Of a DNA stretch of 52,076 nucleotides, positions 25,842 through 33,251 are shown in pieces. Source of the DNA: Pedosphaera sp. (GTDB taxonomy: Bacteria > Verrucomicrobiota > Verrucomicrobiia > Limisphaerales > JADLHS01); contig SIBJ01000021.1 in assembly GCA_009695195.1 (NCBI GenBank), positions 1 to 52,076 of the forward strand, read 5' to 3'. A program made the position numbers and the translations under genes. Positions within the stretch are counted from its first letter, which is position 1, and each line of letters begins with the position of its first letter. The notes beneath the pieces were generated by a model. That model did no database searches. It saw nothing but the letters and a program-made list of their open reading frames with translations, and had not been told where the DNA came from.

Positions 25842-25860
25842 ATTTTAACGATTTATTAAC

Positions 25861-26805
25861 ATGAATGAAGCCATTGCAGAAATCCCCGCGCGCACCGGCA
25901 ACATCGTCGTCGCGCCGTCCCCCGCTGAAGCCGAGCGCAAAGGGCTGACCCGAAAAGAAATCGTCGCCGACCATCCGACGTGGTGTCCCGGCTGCGGCGA
26001 TTTTTCCGTGCTCGCGCTTTACTTCAAGCTCATCGAGAAGCGCAAGCTCTGGCACGAGAAGATCACGACCATCGCGGGCATCGGCTGTTCGAGCCGCTTC
26101 CCGTATTTCGTGCAGGCGCACGGGGCGCATTACATTCACGGTCGCGCGCTGCCGTTTGCCAGCGGCGTTTCTTTGAGCCGGCCCGACCTGCACGTTTTCG
26201 TGTTCGGCGGCGACGGCGACGCCTTCTCCATCGGCGGAAATCATTTCAACCACACCGCGCGCAAAAACATCAAGCTGACCTACGTGGTCATGGACAATTG
26301 GGTTTACGGCCTGACGAAAAAGCAGACCTCGCCCACCTCGCCGCTCGGCTTCAAGAGCAAGACCGACCAATGGGGCGCGGTGGATTATCCCATCAACCCG
26401 ATGAAGCAGGCCATCTCCGCCGGCGCGACGTTCGTGGCGCGCACCACGCACACGAATCCAAATCACGTCCTGCAAATGATGGAAGCCGCGATGGACCACG
26501 ACGGCTTCAGCTTCGTCGAGTGCCTGAGCGAGTGCGTGGAATTTTACGAGGGCGCGTTCGACGCCAGCAACCCGCGCAAAGGCGGCGCGTTCAATCTCGT
26601 CCCGCCGACCCACGACGTGACCGACGAACTCGCCGCTTACAAACTTGCGGGCGAACCATTCCCCGGCAGCTTCGGTGTTTTCTACAAGGTCAACAAGCCG
26701 ACCAAGAACACGAAGGAAGCGGAGATCAATCGCGGCATGATGGAGAAGGTCAAGGGGCTCAAGGACTGGCAGATTCTCCAGAAGAGTTTTGACCGGATGA
26801 AGTGA
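25861..26805 (+). CDS. korB: 2-oxoacid:acceptor oxidoreductase beta subunit
   Basis: 314 residues. The [4Fe-4S]/TPP-binding start HPTWCPGCGDFSVL is followed by GIGCSSRFPYF and the thiamine-diphosphate motif FGGDGDAFSIGG, with the N-x-x-Y-G-L-T-K-K-Q-T-S-P-T-S loop. It binds thiamine diphosphate and an iron-sulfur cluster and passes electrons to ferredoxin with the korA product. It starts 19 bases after the VOC gene and ends before a good terminator at 26839-26866. Confidence 0.93.
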   Translation: MNEAIAEIPARTGNIVVAPSPAEAERKGLTRKEIVADHPTWCPGCGDFSVLALYFKLIEKRKLWHEKITTIAGIGCSSRFPYFVQAHGAHYIHGRALPFASGVSLSRPDLHVFVFGGDGDAFSIGGNHFNHTARKNIKLTYVVMDNWVYGLTKKQTSPTSPLGFKSKTDQWGAVDYPINPMKQAISAGATFVARTTHTNPNHVLQMMEAAMDHDGFSFVECLSECVEFYEGAFDASNPRKGGAFNLVPPTHDVTDELAAYKLAGEPFPGSFGVFYKVNKPTKNTKEAEINRGMMEKVKGLKDWQILQKSFDRMK

Positions 26806-26838
26806 TTCGCGGCGGCGGACGCATCTTGTTTTTTTCAC

Positions 26839-26866
26839 AGCCTCGGAGCGAGTCGGGGCTTTTTCT
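26839..26866 (+). terminator. rho-independent terminator after korB
   Basis: Stem AGCCTCGG (26839-26846) pairs with TCGGGGCT (26853-26860), including two G-T pairs, loop AGCGAG, followed by TTTTCTTT. It ends the korA-VOC-korB operon 34 bases past the stop. Confidence 0.8.
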
Positions 26867-26876
26867 TTCCTGTGCC

Positions 26877-26955
26877 GTGTTGCGTTTTCCGTATTGCGTC
26901 AAGTGCTTCAGTTGCTCCCACAGACACTTGACGCAACACGCAACACGCAACACGC
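26877..26955. repeat. inverted pair of 7-bp repeat arrays
   Basis: Left array GTGTTGC, GTTTTCC, GTATTGC, GTCAAGT (26877-26904). Right array in opposite sense, ACGCAAC three times then ACGC (26931-26955). The inner ends form a perfect 12-bp stem (26894-26905 with 26925-26936). One of several heptamer arrays in the window. Confidence 0.8.
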
Positions 26956-26964
26956 TTCCTCGCC

Positions 26965-27459
26965 ATGCCGATCTACGAATTTGCCTGTCCCAAGTGCCGG
27001 AAGATTTTCAGCTTCCTCTCCAAGCGCGTGCAGCCCGACCGCCTGCCCGTCTGTCCCAAGTGCGGCAACAAAAAGTTGAAAAAGGAAATCAGCCGCTTCG
27101 CCATGTCGCGCGGCTTGAAGGAAACTGCTGCCGCGGCCGGCGATGACAGCGGCCCCCCGATGCCGGACATGGACGATCCCCGCATGGAACGCGCGATGAT
27201 GGAAATGGAGCGCGACATGGACAGCCTGGACGAGAACAACCCCAAGCACATGGCGCACATGATGCGCAAGATGAAAGACCTCATGCCGCCGGGCACCATG
27301 CCCAAGGAAATGGACATCGCCATCAAACGCCTCGAAGCCGGCGAAGACCCGGAGAAAATCGAGGCTGACATGGGTGATGTGCTGGGCGATTTCATGGGCG
27401 GACCCGGCGGCGGTGCGGGTGGCGGCTACACGAAGGACAGCGGGCTATACGATTATTGA
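26965..27459 (+). CDS. FmdB-type zinc-ribbon protein
   Basis: 164 residues. The first 50 form the FmdB-family zinc ribbon: MPIYEFACPKC then VCPKCGNKKL, with two C-x-x-C pairs that bind zinc. The rest is rich in Met, Asp and Glu (MERAMMEMERDMDSLDENN) and ends in a Gly-rich tail, so it is probably flexible. Family members are small putative regulators often found alone. It is monocistronic, downstream of a terminator and a heptamer repeat array. Function of the acidic tail unknown. Confidence 0.8.
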   Translation: MPIYEFACPKCRKIFSFLSKRVQPDRLPVCPKCGNKKLKKEISRFAMSRGLKETAAAAGDDSGPPMPDMDDPRMERAMMEMERDMDSLDENNPKHMAHMMRKMKDLMPPGTMPKEMDIAIKRLEAGEDPEKIEADMGDVLGDFMGGPGGGAGGGYTKDSGLYDY

Positions 27460-27466
27460 ACCGGAA

Positions 27467-27485
27467 GTAGCTGCGTCTCGGCAGA
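27467..27485 (+). repeat. single P1 arm left of the ATPase gene (partner arm 28842-28860)
   Basis: GTAGCTGCGTCTCGGCAGA is a diverged copy of the P1 arm. An inverted arm, TCTGCCGAGGAGACGCTAC, lies at 28842-28860. Between them is one ATPase gene, so they look like two halves of a P1 palindrome pushed 1.36 kb apart. Confidence 0.75.
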
Positions 27486-27554
27486 CCCACGCATTCTATT
27501 CCAGTTTCCTTCATGCTCGCAACCCGTTCGTTTTGTGGCGGTTGACCGGGCTTT

Positions 27555-27587
27555 GTGAAAATCCGGTGGACGCCGCCGGATTTTCAC
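27555..27587. repeat. perfect 12-bp stem hairpin before the ATPase gene
   Basis: GTGAAAATCCGG (27555-27566) and CCGGATTTTCAC (27576-27587) around a 9-base loop. The GTG at 27555 lies in the stem and is an unlikely start for the ATPase gene that follows. Confidence 0.85.
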
Positions 27588-27593
27588 GACACC

Positions 27594-28763
27594 GTGTTCG
27601 CAGTGCAAAGAGTCGCTCTCCAAAACCGCGTGCATGATTTGTTACGCACCTTCAAAGTCGTGGCGTTGCTCGGGCCGAGGCAGTCCGGCAAGACCACGCT
27701 GGCGCGGCAGATCGCGTCGGCCACCAAGGACTTTCCGGCGGAGCGGAATTACTTCGACCTCGAAGACCCGGTGCATCTGGATCGGCTGGAAAATCCCAAG
27801 CTCGCGTTGGAGGGATTGCGCGGCTTGGTGGTGATTGATGAAATCCAGCGGCGTCCCGATTTATTTCCGGTGTTGCGCGTGCTGGCGGATCGGCCAAAAA
27901 CGCCGGCGCGCTTTCTGATTCTCGGCAGCGCGTCGCGCGATTTGATCCGGCAAGGTTCGGAAACGCTGGCGGGAAGAATCGGTTTCGTCGAAGTCACGCC
28001 GTTCACGTTGAGCGAAGTCGGCGTGGCGGAGGTGGAGCGACTCTGGCTGCGCGGCGGATTTCCGCTGTCGTTTCTCGCGGCGAGCGAGGCGGACAGCGCG
28101 CAGTGGCGGGAGTTTTACATCCGCACGTTTCTGGAGCGCGACATCCCGGCGCTGGGCATCCAGATTCCGCCGACGGCATTGCGCCGGTTTTGGATGATGC
28201 TCGCGCATTATCACGGGCAGGTGTTCAACGCGTCCGACCTGGGCCGCTCGCTAAGCGTGGCCGACACCACCGTCCGCCGCTACCTCGACGCGCTGGTCGG
28301 CACGCTGATGGTGCGGCGTTTGTCTCCGTGGTTTGAAAACATCGGCAAGCGGCAGGTCAAAACACCGAAGATTTATTTTCGCGACAGCGGTTTGCTGCAC
28401 CGGCTCGCAGGCGTGAACGATGCCGGGCAATTTCACACCTGGCCCAAGCTCGGCGCGTCGTGGGAAGGCTTCGCGCTGGAGGAAATCATCCGGCTCGCGG
28501 AGGCTTCCGAGGAAGAGGCGTATTTCTGGTCGGTCCACAGCCAGGGCGAACTGGATCTGCTGATCGTGAAGGACGGCCGGCGACTCGGTTATGAATTCAA
28601 ATACGGCGACTCGCCGAAGATGACGCCCGCTTGTCGCATGGCGCTGGAGCACCTGAAGCTGGATCAACTCACGCTGGTTTGTCCGGGCGATGCGGCGCAC
28701 GAACTCGATCAAAAGGTGCGGGTCCGGGGATTGAGCCGGATGGTCCGCGAGGGCGAATTCTGA
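27594..28763 (+). CDS. P-loop ATPase with DUF4143 domain
   Basis: 389 residues from GTG 27594 (V-F-A-V-Q-R-V). Walker A is LLGPRQSGKTTLA, Walker B is LVVIDEIQRRPDLFPVL, and a sensor-like Ser/Thr follows in FLILGSASRDLI. The central helical region (LARFWMMLAHYHG-like) and the C-terminal DUF4143 half with SQGELDLLIVKDGRRLGYEFK resemble restriction-like nuclease folds. These proteins are common in accessory regions, and no firm role is known. It is flanked by single P1 arms and sits just upstream of a toxin-antitoxin insertion. Confidence 0.88.
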   Translation: MFAVQRVALQNRVHDLLRTFKVVALLGPRQSGKTTLARQIASATKDFPAERNYFDLEDPVHLDRLENPKLALEGLRGLVVIDEIQRRPDLFPVLRVLADRPKTPARFLILGSASRDLIRQGSETLAGRIGFVEVTPFTLSEVGVAEVERLWLRGGFPLSFLAASEADSAQWREFYIRTFLERDIPALGIQIPPTALRRFWMMLAHYHGQVFNASDLGRSLSVADTTVRRYLDALVGTLMVRRLSPWFENIGKRQVKTPKIYFRDSGLLHRLAGVNDAGQFHTWPKLGASWEGFALEEIIRLAEASEEEAYFWSVHSQGELDLLIVKDGRRLGYEFKYGDSPKMTPACRMALEHLKLDQLTLVCPGDAAHELDQKVRVRGLSRMVREGEF

Positions 28764-28870
28764 CGCGGCGCGCCGACGGGGCCGTAGCGCCGGGCCGCAA
28801 ATAATTCCAGATGCCGCCGGCATGAAGAAAAATTGCGGCTCTCTGCCGAGGAGACGCTACAATCCACAGC

Positions 28871-29035
28871 ATGGCCCACATCCACGAAAAAACTGATTTC
28901 ACGGTCGCGATCTTTGTCGTTCACAACGAAAAGGTATTGCTCATTCACCATCGCAAGCTCGACAAGTGGCTGCCGCTGGGCGGGGACAGCGGTTGTTTGA
29001 CTCACCACCGCTTTGGGAGTAGAACACGGTCGTGA
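28871..29035 (+). pseudogene. truncated 5' copy of the Nudix gene
   Basis: The first 114 bases (28871-28984) match 29781-29894, the start of the intact Nudix gene, with about six mismatches. Downstream the sequence diverges and the frame ends after 54 codons, before the Nudix box. It has lost the catalytic region and is a broken copy. Its stop overlaps the GTG start of the UPF0175 gene (GTGA), so if translated it could couple to it. Confidence 0.85.
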
Positions 29036-29271
29036 CAATTGAACTGCCGGATGAACCTTTGGCCGCCAGCCTGACGCCGCAGGAGTTGCGGTTGGAACTC
29101 GCTTGCGCGCTTTATGCGCGCGGACGCATCGGCAAAGTCGGCGGGGCACATCTGGCGGGCGTGGACTTTTTCACATTCCAACGCGCGTTGGGTGAGCGGC
29201 AAATTCCCACTTACACCGAAAAAATGCTGGGTGAAGACCTGGAGACCTTGAAGCATCTCTTTCCGTCGTGA
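29032..29271 (+). CDS. UPF0175 family antitoxin-like protein
   Basis: 79 residues from GTG 29032. ELRLELACALYARGRIGKVGG followed by a helix-turn-helix-like FFTFQRALGERQIPTY matches the short UPF0175 family, which usually precedes a DUF3368 PIN-like gene. The family is thought to act as antitoxin and probably binds DNA. Its TGA overlaps the GTG of the next gene by four bases (29268-29271), the usual coupling in toxin-antitoxin pairs. The pair lies between a truncated and a complete Nudix gene. Confidence 0.85.
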   Translation: MTIELPDEPLAASLTPQELRLELACALYARGRIGKVGGAHLAGVDFFTFQRALGERQIPTYTEKMLGEDLETLKHLFPS

Positions 29272-29759
29272 TTGTCGTCGCCGACACTTCCGTGCTCATC
29301 AATCTCTGCCGCGTGGGTCAGGGCGGTCTGTTCAAAAGCCTGTTTAACGAAGTCATTGTCCCTCCCGAAGTGACGGCGGAGTTTGTCCATCTGGCTGCCT
29401 CGGTCCCGCGCTTCGCCGGGCTGGCGCTTCCTGCTGGAATTCGCGTGCAATCCCCCGCCGCTTTGTCGCCCGTGGTTCGCGCCGCAAAAGGGTTGGATGC
29501 CGGCGAAGCCGCCGCGCTGTCGCTGGCGGTGGAAATCCATGCCGACGCGGTTTTGGTGGACGAACGGCGCGGATACGAAGTCGCGCTCCAACTCGGCCTG
29601 CATGCCATCGGCGTCCTCGGTATTTTGTTGCGCGCAAAGGCTGCGGGAATTTTGCCGCAGATAAAACCCGCCGTGGATGCCCTCCAGCGCGATGCCGGAT
29701 TCTGGATTTCCCAACCGCTGCGTGAACAGGTTCTGCGGTTGGCCGGCGAAACCGCGTAA
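29268..29759 (+). CDS. DUF3368 PIN-like toxin-like protein
   Basis: 163 residues from GTG 29268. The N-terminal IVVADTSVLINLCRVG supplies the first PIN-domain Asp, LDAGEAAALSLA the conserved Glu, and DAVLVDERRGYEVA the later acidic D-E pair. PIN domains are Mg-dependent ribonucleases. This family pairs with UPF0175 proteins, and a toxin role is inferred. The gene ends 21 bases before the intact Nudix gene. Confidence 0.85.
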   Translation: MIVVADTSVLINLCRVGQGGLFKSLFNEVIVPPEVTAEFVHLAASVPRFAGLALPAGIRVQSPAALSPVVRAAKGLDAGEAAALSLAVEIHADAVLVDERRGYEVALQLGLHAIGVLGILLRAKAAGILPQIKPAVDALQRDAGFWISQPLREQVLRLAGETA

Positions 29760-29780
29760 CGGTTCGCTGGTAAAATTTCC

Positions 29781-30254
29781 ATGGCCCACATCCACGAAAA
29801 AATTGATTTCACGGTCGCGATCTTTGTCGTTCACGACGGAAAGGTTTTGCTCATCCATCATCGCAAGCTCGACAAGTGGCTGCCGCTGGGCGGGCACATC
29901 GAACTGGACGAGGACCCGGAGCAGGCGGCGTTGCGCGAGGCGAGTGAAGAGAGCGGGTTGGAAGTCGAACTGCTCGGCGAACGTCCACCCACGACCGAAC
30001 CCGGCACACACGCGCTCATCGCGCCGCGTTTTCTCGACATTCATCGCATCAACGAAACGCACGAGCACATCGGTATGATTTATTGGGCGCGGCCGAAAAG
30101 TGGTAACACCAAACTTGCCGCCGAGGAGCATCACGACATCCGCTGGTGTTCGGCGGCGGATTTGGACAAACTCCAGCCACCGATGTCCAACGCCGTGAAA
30201 TGGTATTGCCGCAAAGCCATCTCGGAAGTCCAAAGTCTTGAGCCTAAAGTCTAA
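29781..30254 (+). CDS. Nudix hydrolase
   Basis: 157 residues. The Nudix box G-x5-E-x7-R-E-x2-E-E-x-G is complete: GHIELDEDP, then REASEESGLEVEL. It hydrolyses nucleoside diphosphate derivatives or similar substrates with Mg or Mn. Its first 114 bases also occur as a broken copy at 28871. The last codons (V-Q-S-L-E-P-K-V) fall inside a heptamer repeat array, so the C-terminus has probably been shaped by the repeat. Confidence 0.9.
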   Translation: MAHIHEKIDFTVAIFVVHDGKVLLIHHRKLDKWLPLGGHIELDEDPEQAALREASEESGLEVELLGERPPTTEPGTHALIAPRFLDIHRINETHEHIGMIYWARPKSGNTKLAAEEHHDIRWCSAADLDKLQPPMSNAVKWYCRKAISEVQSLEPKV

Positions 30255-30260
30255 AGTTGA
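30226..30260. repeat. 7-bp repeat array at the Nudix 3' end
   Basis: Five heptads: AAGTCCA, AAGTCTT, GAGCCTA, AAGTCTA, AAGTTGA. They span the Nudix stop codon (30252-30254) and encode its last nine or so residues. Confidence 0.7.
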
Positions 30261-30293
30261 ATTGCATTACGCATCACGCCCCTGAGATCAATC

Positions 30294-31964
30294 ATGCTCC
30301 AACGAATGACACTCTTTCTCGCCGCTGGAATGTTCGCGCTCGCGGTGCAGGTCGGCGTAGCGGCGGAAAGTGTTTCGCGCCCGAACATCCTCATCATCCT
30401 GGCGGACGACCTCGGCTACTCCGATCTCGGTTGTTACGGCGGCGAGATTCAGACGCCCAATCTCGATGCGCTGGCGAAACACGGATTGCGTTTCACGCAA
30501 TTCGCCAACACCGCCCGCTGCTGGCCGTCGCGCGCGGCGTTGCTCACCGGTTACTACGCGCAACAGGTTCATCGCGATGCGTTGCCCGGACTGGGCGGCG
30601 GCGGCGCGGGCGTGCGGCAGAGTTGGGCGCGGTTGCTGCCGGATTTTCTCCGACCGCTCGGATACCGCGCGTATCATTCCGGCAAATGGCATGTTGACGG
30701 CCAGCCGCTGGAGAATGGATTCGATCACTCGTACCGCTTGGACGACCAGGACCGCCACTTTTCGCCGCGCGTCCACTGGGAAGACGACGTGAAGCTGCCG
30801 CCCGTCGAACCCGGCACGAATTTTTATTCGAGCATTGCCATCGCCGATCACGCCGTCAAGTGCCTCAAGGAGCACGCCGGGAAATTTTCCGCGCAACCTT
30901 TTTTCCATTACCTCGCGTTCACCGTCCCGCACTTTCCGGTTCAAGCGTTGCCGGAGGACATTGCGAAGTACCGCGAGACCTATCGCGACGGCTGGGACGC
31001 GATCCGCCAGCGCCGTTGGGAACGTCAGCGGCAATCGGGTCTGCTGACGGCGGCGCTTTCGGCGCTCGAACCGGAAGGGACGCGGTCGCGGAGTTTGTCC
31101 GCCGCGGACTTGCGCGATCGCCTCGGCCCGGGGGAGGTCATCCGCGTGATGCCGTGGCCGGATTTGTCGCCCGCGCAGCAGGAGTTTCAGGCGGCGAAGA
31201 TGGCGGTTCACGCCGCGATGGTGGATCGCATGGATCACGAGATTGGCCGCGTGCTCGATCAACTGCGCGCGATGAAGGCGCTCGACAACACGATCATTCT
31301 TTTTCTGTCCGACAACGGTGCGAGCGCGGAACAAATGATTCGCGGCGACGGCCATGATTCGTCTGCGCCCGTCGGCTCGGCGAAATCGTTTCTGGGAATT
31401 GGTCCGGGTTGGTCCACGGTGGCGAACACCCCCCTCCGCTTTCACAAGTCGTGGGTGCATGAGGGCGGCATTTCGACGCCGCTGATTGTGCATTGGCCCG
31501 CCGGCATCAAGGCGCAGGGCGAACTGCGAACGAACCCCGGCCATCTCGTGGACCTCGCGCCGACGCTCCTGGAAATCGCGGGCGGCAAAAAACCGGCGAC
31601 GTGGCACGGCGAAAAAATTCCAGCCGCGCCGGGCCGCAGCCTCGTCCACGTTTTCAAAAAGGACGGCACGGTGGCGCAGGAATATTTCTGGTGGCTGCAC
31701 GAAGGCAATCGCGCCATCCGGATGGGCGATTGGAAACTGGTTTCGCGCATGCCGGAAAGCCGGTGGGAACTTTACAACCTGGCGCGCGACCGCAGCGAAA
31801 CAAAGAACCTCGCCGCGCAAATGCCGGAGAAGGTTCGCGAATTGGAATCGGCGTGGACCCGGCACCTGGAGGAATTCAGTGCGCTGGCCGCCCAGGATTT
31901 GCCGCCACAGCAAGGCGCAAAAAATCCGGGCCCGAAAAAGGCGCTCCCGGCCGTCAAGCCGTGA
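30294..31964 (+). CDS. secreted arylsulfatase-like sulfatase
   Basis: 556 residues. A signal peptide (MTLFLAAGMFALAVQVGVAA) is followed by the metal-binding D-D pair in LIILADDLGYSDLG and the formylglycine motif CWPSRAALLTG with Cys76. Maturation requires a formylglycine-generating enzyme that is not in this window. The substrate is a sulfate ester, probably on a polysaccharide or small sulfated compound. The protein ends with a basic, Pro-rich tail. The stop overlaps the start of the MFS gene by one base (TGATG), so uptake and desulfation are probably coupled. Confidence 0.92.
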   Translation: MLQRMTLFLAAGMFALAVQVGVAAESVSRPNILIILADDLGYSDLGCYGGEIQTPNLDALAKHGLRFTQFANTARCWPSRAALLTGYYAQQVHRDALPGLGGGGAGVRQSWARLLPDFLRPLGYRAYHSGKWHVDGQPLENGFDHSYRLDDQDRHFSPRVHWEDDVKLPPVEPGTNFYSSIAIADHAVKCLKEHAGKFSAQPFFHYLAFTVPHFPVQALPEDIAKYRETYRDGWDAIRQRRWERQRQSGLLTAALSALEPEGTRSRSLSAADLRDRLGPGEVIRVMPWPDLSPAQQEFQAAKMAVHAAMVDRMDHEIGRVLDQLRAMKALDNTIILFLSDNGASAEQMIRGDGHDSSAPVGSAKSFLGIGPGWSTVANTPLRFHKSWVHEGGISTPLIVHWPAGIKAQGELRTNPGHLVDLAPTLLEIAGGKKPATWHGEKIPAAPGRSLVHVFKKDGTVAQEYFWWLHEGNRAIRMGDWKLVSRMPESRWELYNLARDRSETKNLAAQMPEKVRELESAWTRHLEEFSALAAQDLPPQQGAKNPGPKKALPAVKP

Positions 31965-33151
31965 TGACCCATCGCCAACTCAAGACCGGCTACCTCACGC
32001 TCACGGGGCTGAACACTCTCGCGGCGTCCTATTTTTTCAACTACCTGTTCTTTTTCCTGCGCGATCACTTTGGCTTCGGCGACCGTGAAAATCTTTGTGT
32101 CACCGCATTGCATGGCTTCGTTTACACCTTCGCCGCGTGGCAATGCGGTAAATTCGCCCAGCGACGCGGCTACGTGTTGAGTCTGAAACTGGGTTTCCTC
32201 GGCCTCACTGCGGCGATGATCATCGGCGCGTTTCTGCAAAGCGCGGCGGCGTTGATGGTGCTCGTCGTTTTTTACAGCGTCGTGCTGCTGCTCACGTGGC
32301 CGGCGTTGGAAGCCCTCGCCAGCGAGCGCGAATCGCAGGCCGGCACGCAATGGATGGTCGGCATCTACAACTGCACCTGGGCCGGCGCGGCGGCGCTGGC
32401 GTATTTCACCGGCGGAAAATTTTACGACGCCCTCGGTCGCGGCGCGATCTTCTGGCTGCCCGCCGCGCTGTTCTTCGCGCAGTTTCTCCTCACGCTCTGG
32501 CTGGAGAAACATCACGCCGTCGTGCTCGCCGCCACGCCCGAGCCGCCGAAGGAAACACATCACACGCCCGAAGTCATCGCGTTCCGGCAGTCCGTCGGCC
32601 CGAAAGCGTTTCTGAAAATGGCGTGGCTCGCGAATCCGTTCGCCTACATCGCCATCAACACGCTGCTCGCCGTCATGCCCGGCATCGCGGAACGGCTCGG
32701 ACTTTCGCCGACGCGCGTGGGTTTGTTTTGTTCACTGTGGTTCTTCGGTCGATTCGCGGCGTTCGCGCTGCTGTGGAAATGGACGGGCTGGCATTACCGC
32801 TTCCGCTGGTTGCTCGCGGCGTTCCTGCTGCTCATCGGAAGTTTCGCCACGATTCTGCTGGCGAACGAACTCTGGATCGTCGTGCTGGCGCAGGTGTTCT
32901 TCGGTCTGGCCACCGGGCTGATTTATTACTCGTCGCTTTTCTACGCGATGGACGTGGGCGAAGCGAAGGGCGAGCACGGCGGGCTGCACGAGGCGTTCAT
33001 CGGGTTGGGAGTTTTTCTCGGCCCCGCGGTGGGCGCGACGGCGTTGCAACTCGCGCCGCAGAGCGCGAACGCGGGCACGTGGGCGGTGTCCGGTTTGCTG
33101 GCGCTGGGTCTGGGCGGATTGGTGTGGCTGCGATGGCGGCGGGCGGATTGA
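31964..33151 (+). CDS. MFS transporter
   Basis: 395 residues with about 12 hydrophobic spans. After the short N-terminus come LTLTGLNTLAASYFFNYLFFFL, then the loop CGKFAQRRGYVLSLKLG resembling the G-x-x-x-D-R-x-G motif between spans 2 and 3. Other spans include MVLVVFYSVVLLLTWPALEAL and WLLAAFLLLIGSFATILLA. A substrate cannot be named. Its coupling to the sulfatase gene suggests it imports or exports a related sugar or product. Confidence 0.82.
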   Translation: MTHRQLKTGYLTLTGLNTLAASYFFNYLFFFLRDHFGFGDRENLCVTALHGFVYTFAAWQCGKFAQRRGYVLSLKLGFLGLTAAMIIGAFLQSAAALMVLVVFYSVVLLLTWPALEALASERESQAGTQWMVGIYNCTWAGAAALAYFTGGKFYDALGRGAIFWLPAALFFAQFLLTLWLEKHHAVVLAATPEPPKETHHTPEVIAFRQSVGPKAFLKMAWLANPFAYIAINTLLAVMPGIAERLGLSPTRVGLFCSLWFFGRFAAFALLWKWTGWHYRFRWLLAAFLLLIGSFATILLANELWIVVLAQVFFGLATGLIYYSSLFYAMDVGEAKGEHGGLHEAFIGLGVFLGPAVGATALQLAPQSANAGTWAVSGLLALGLGGLVWLRWRRAD

Positions 33152-33251
33152 TCCGGCGCCGTTTCCACCGCACCCGCGCGCGCTTGCTTCGTTTCGCGGG
33201 GCACGGCAAGCTGGCGTCGCCCGGCGGCCACGCGTTCGACGGGCCATCAAT

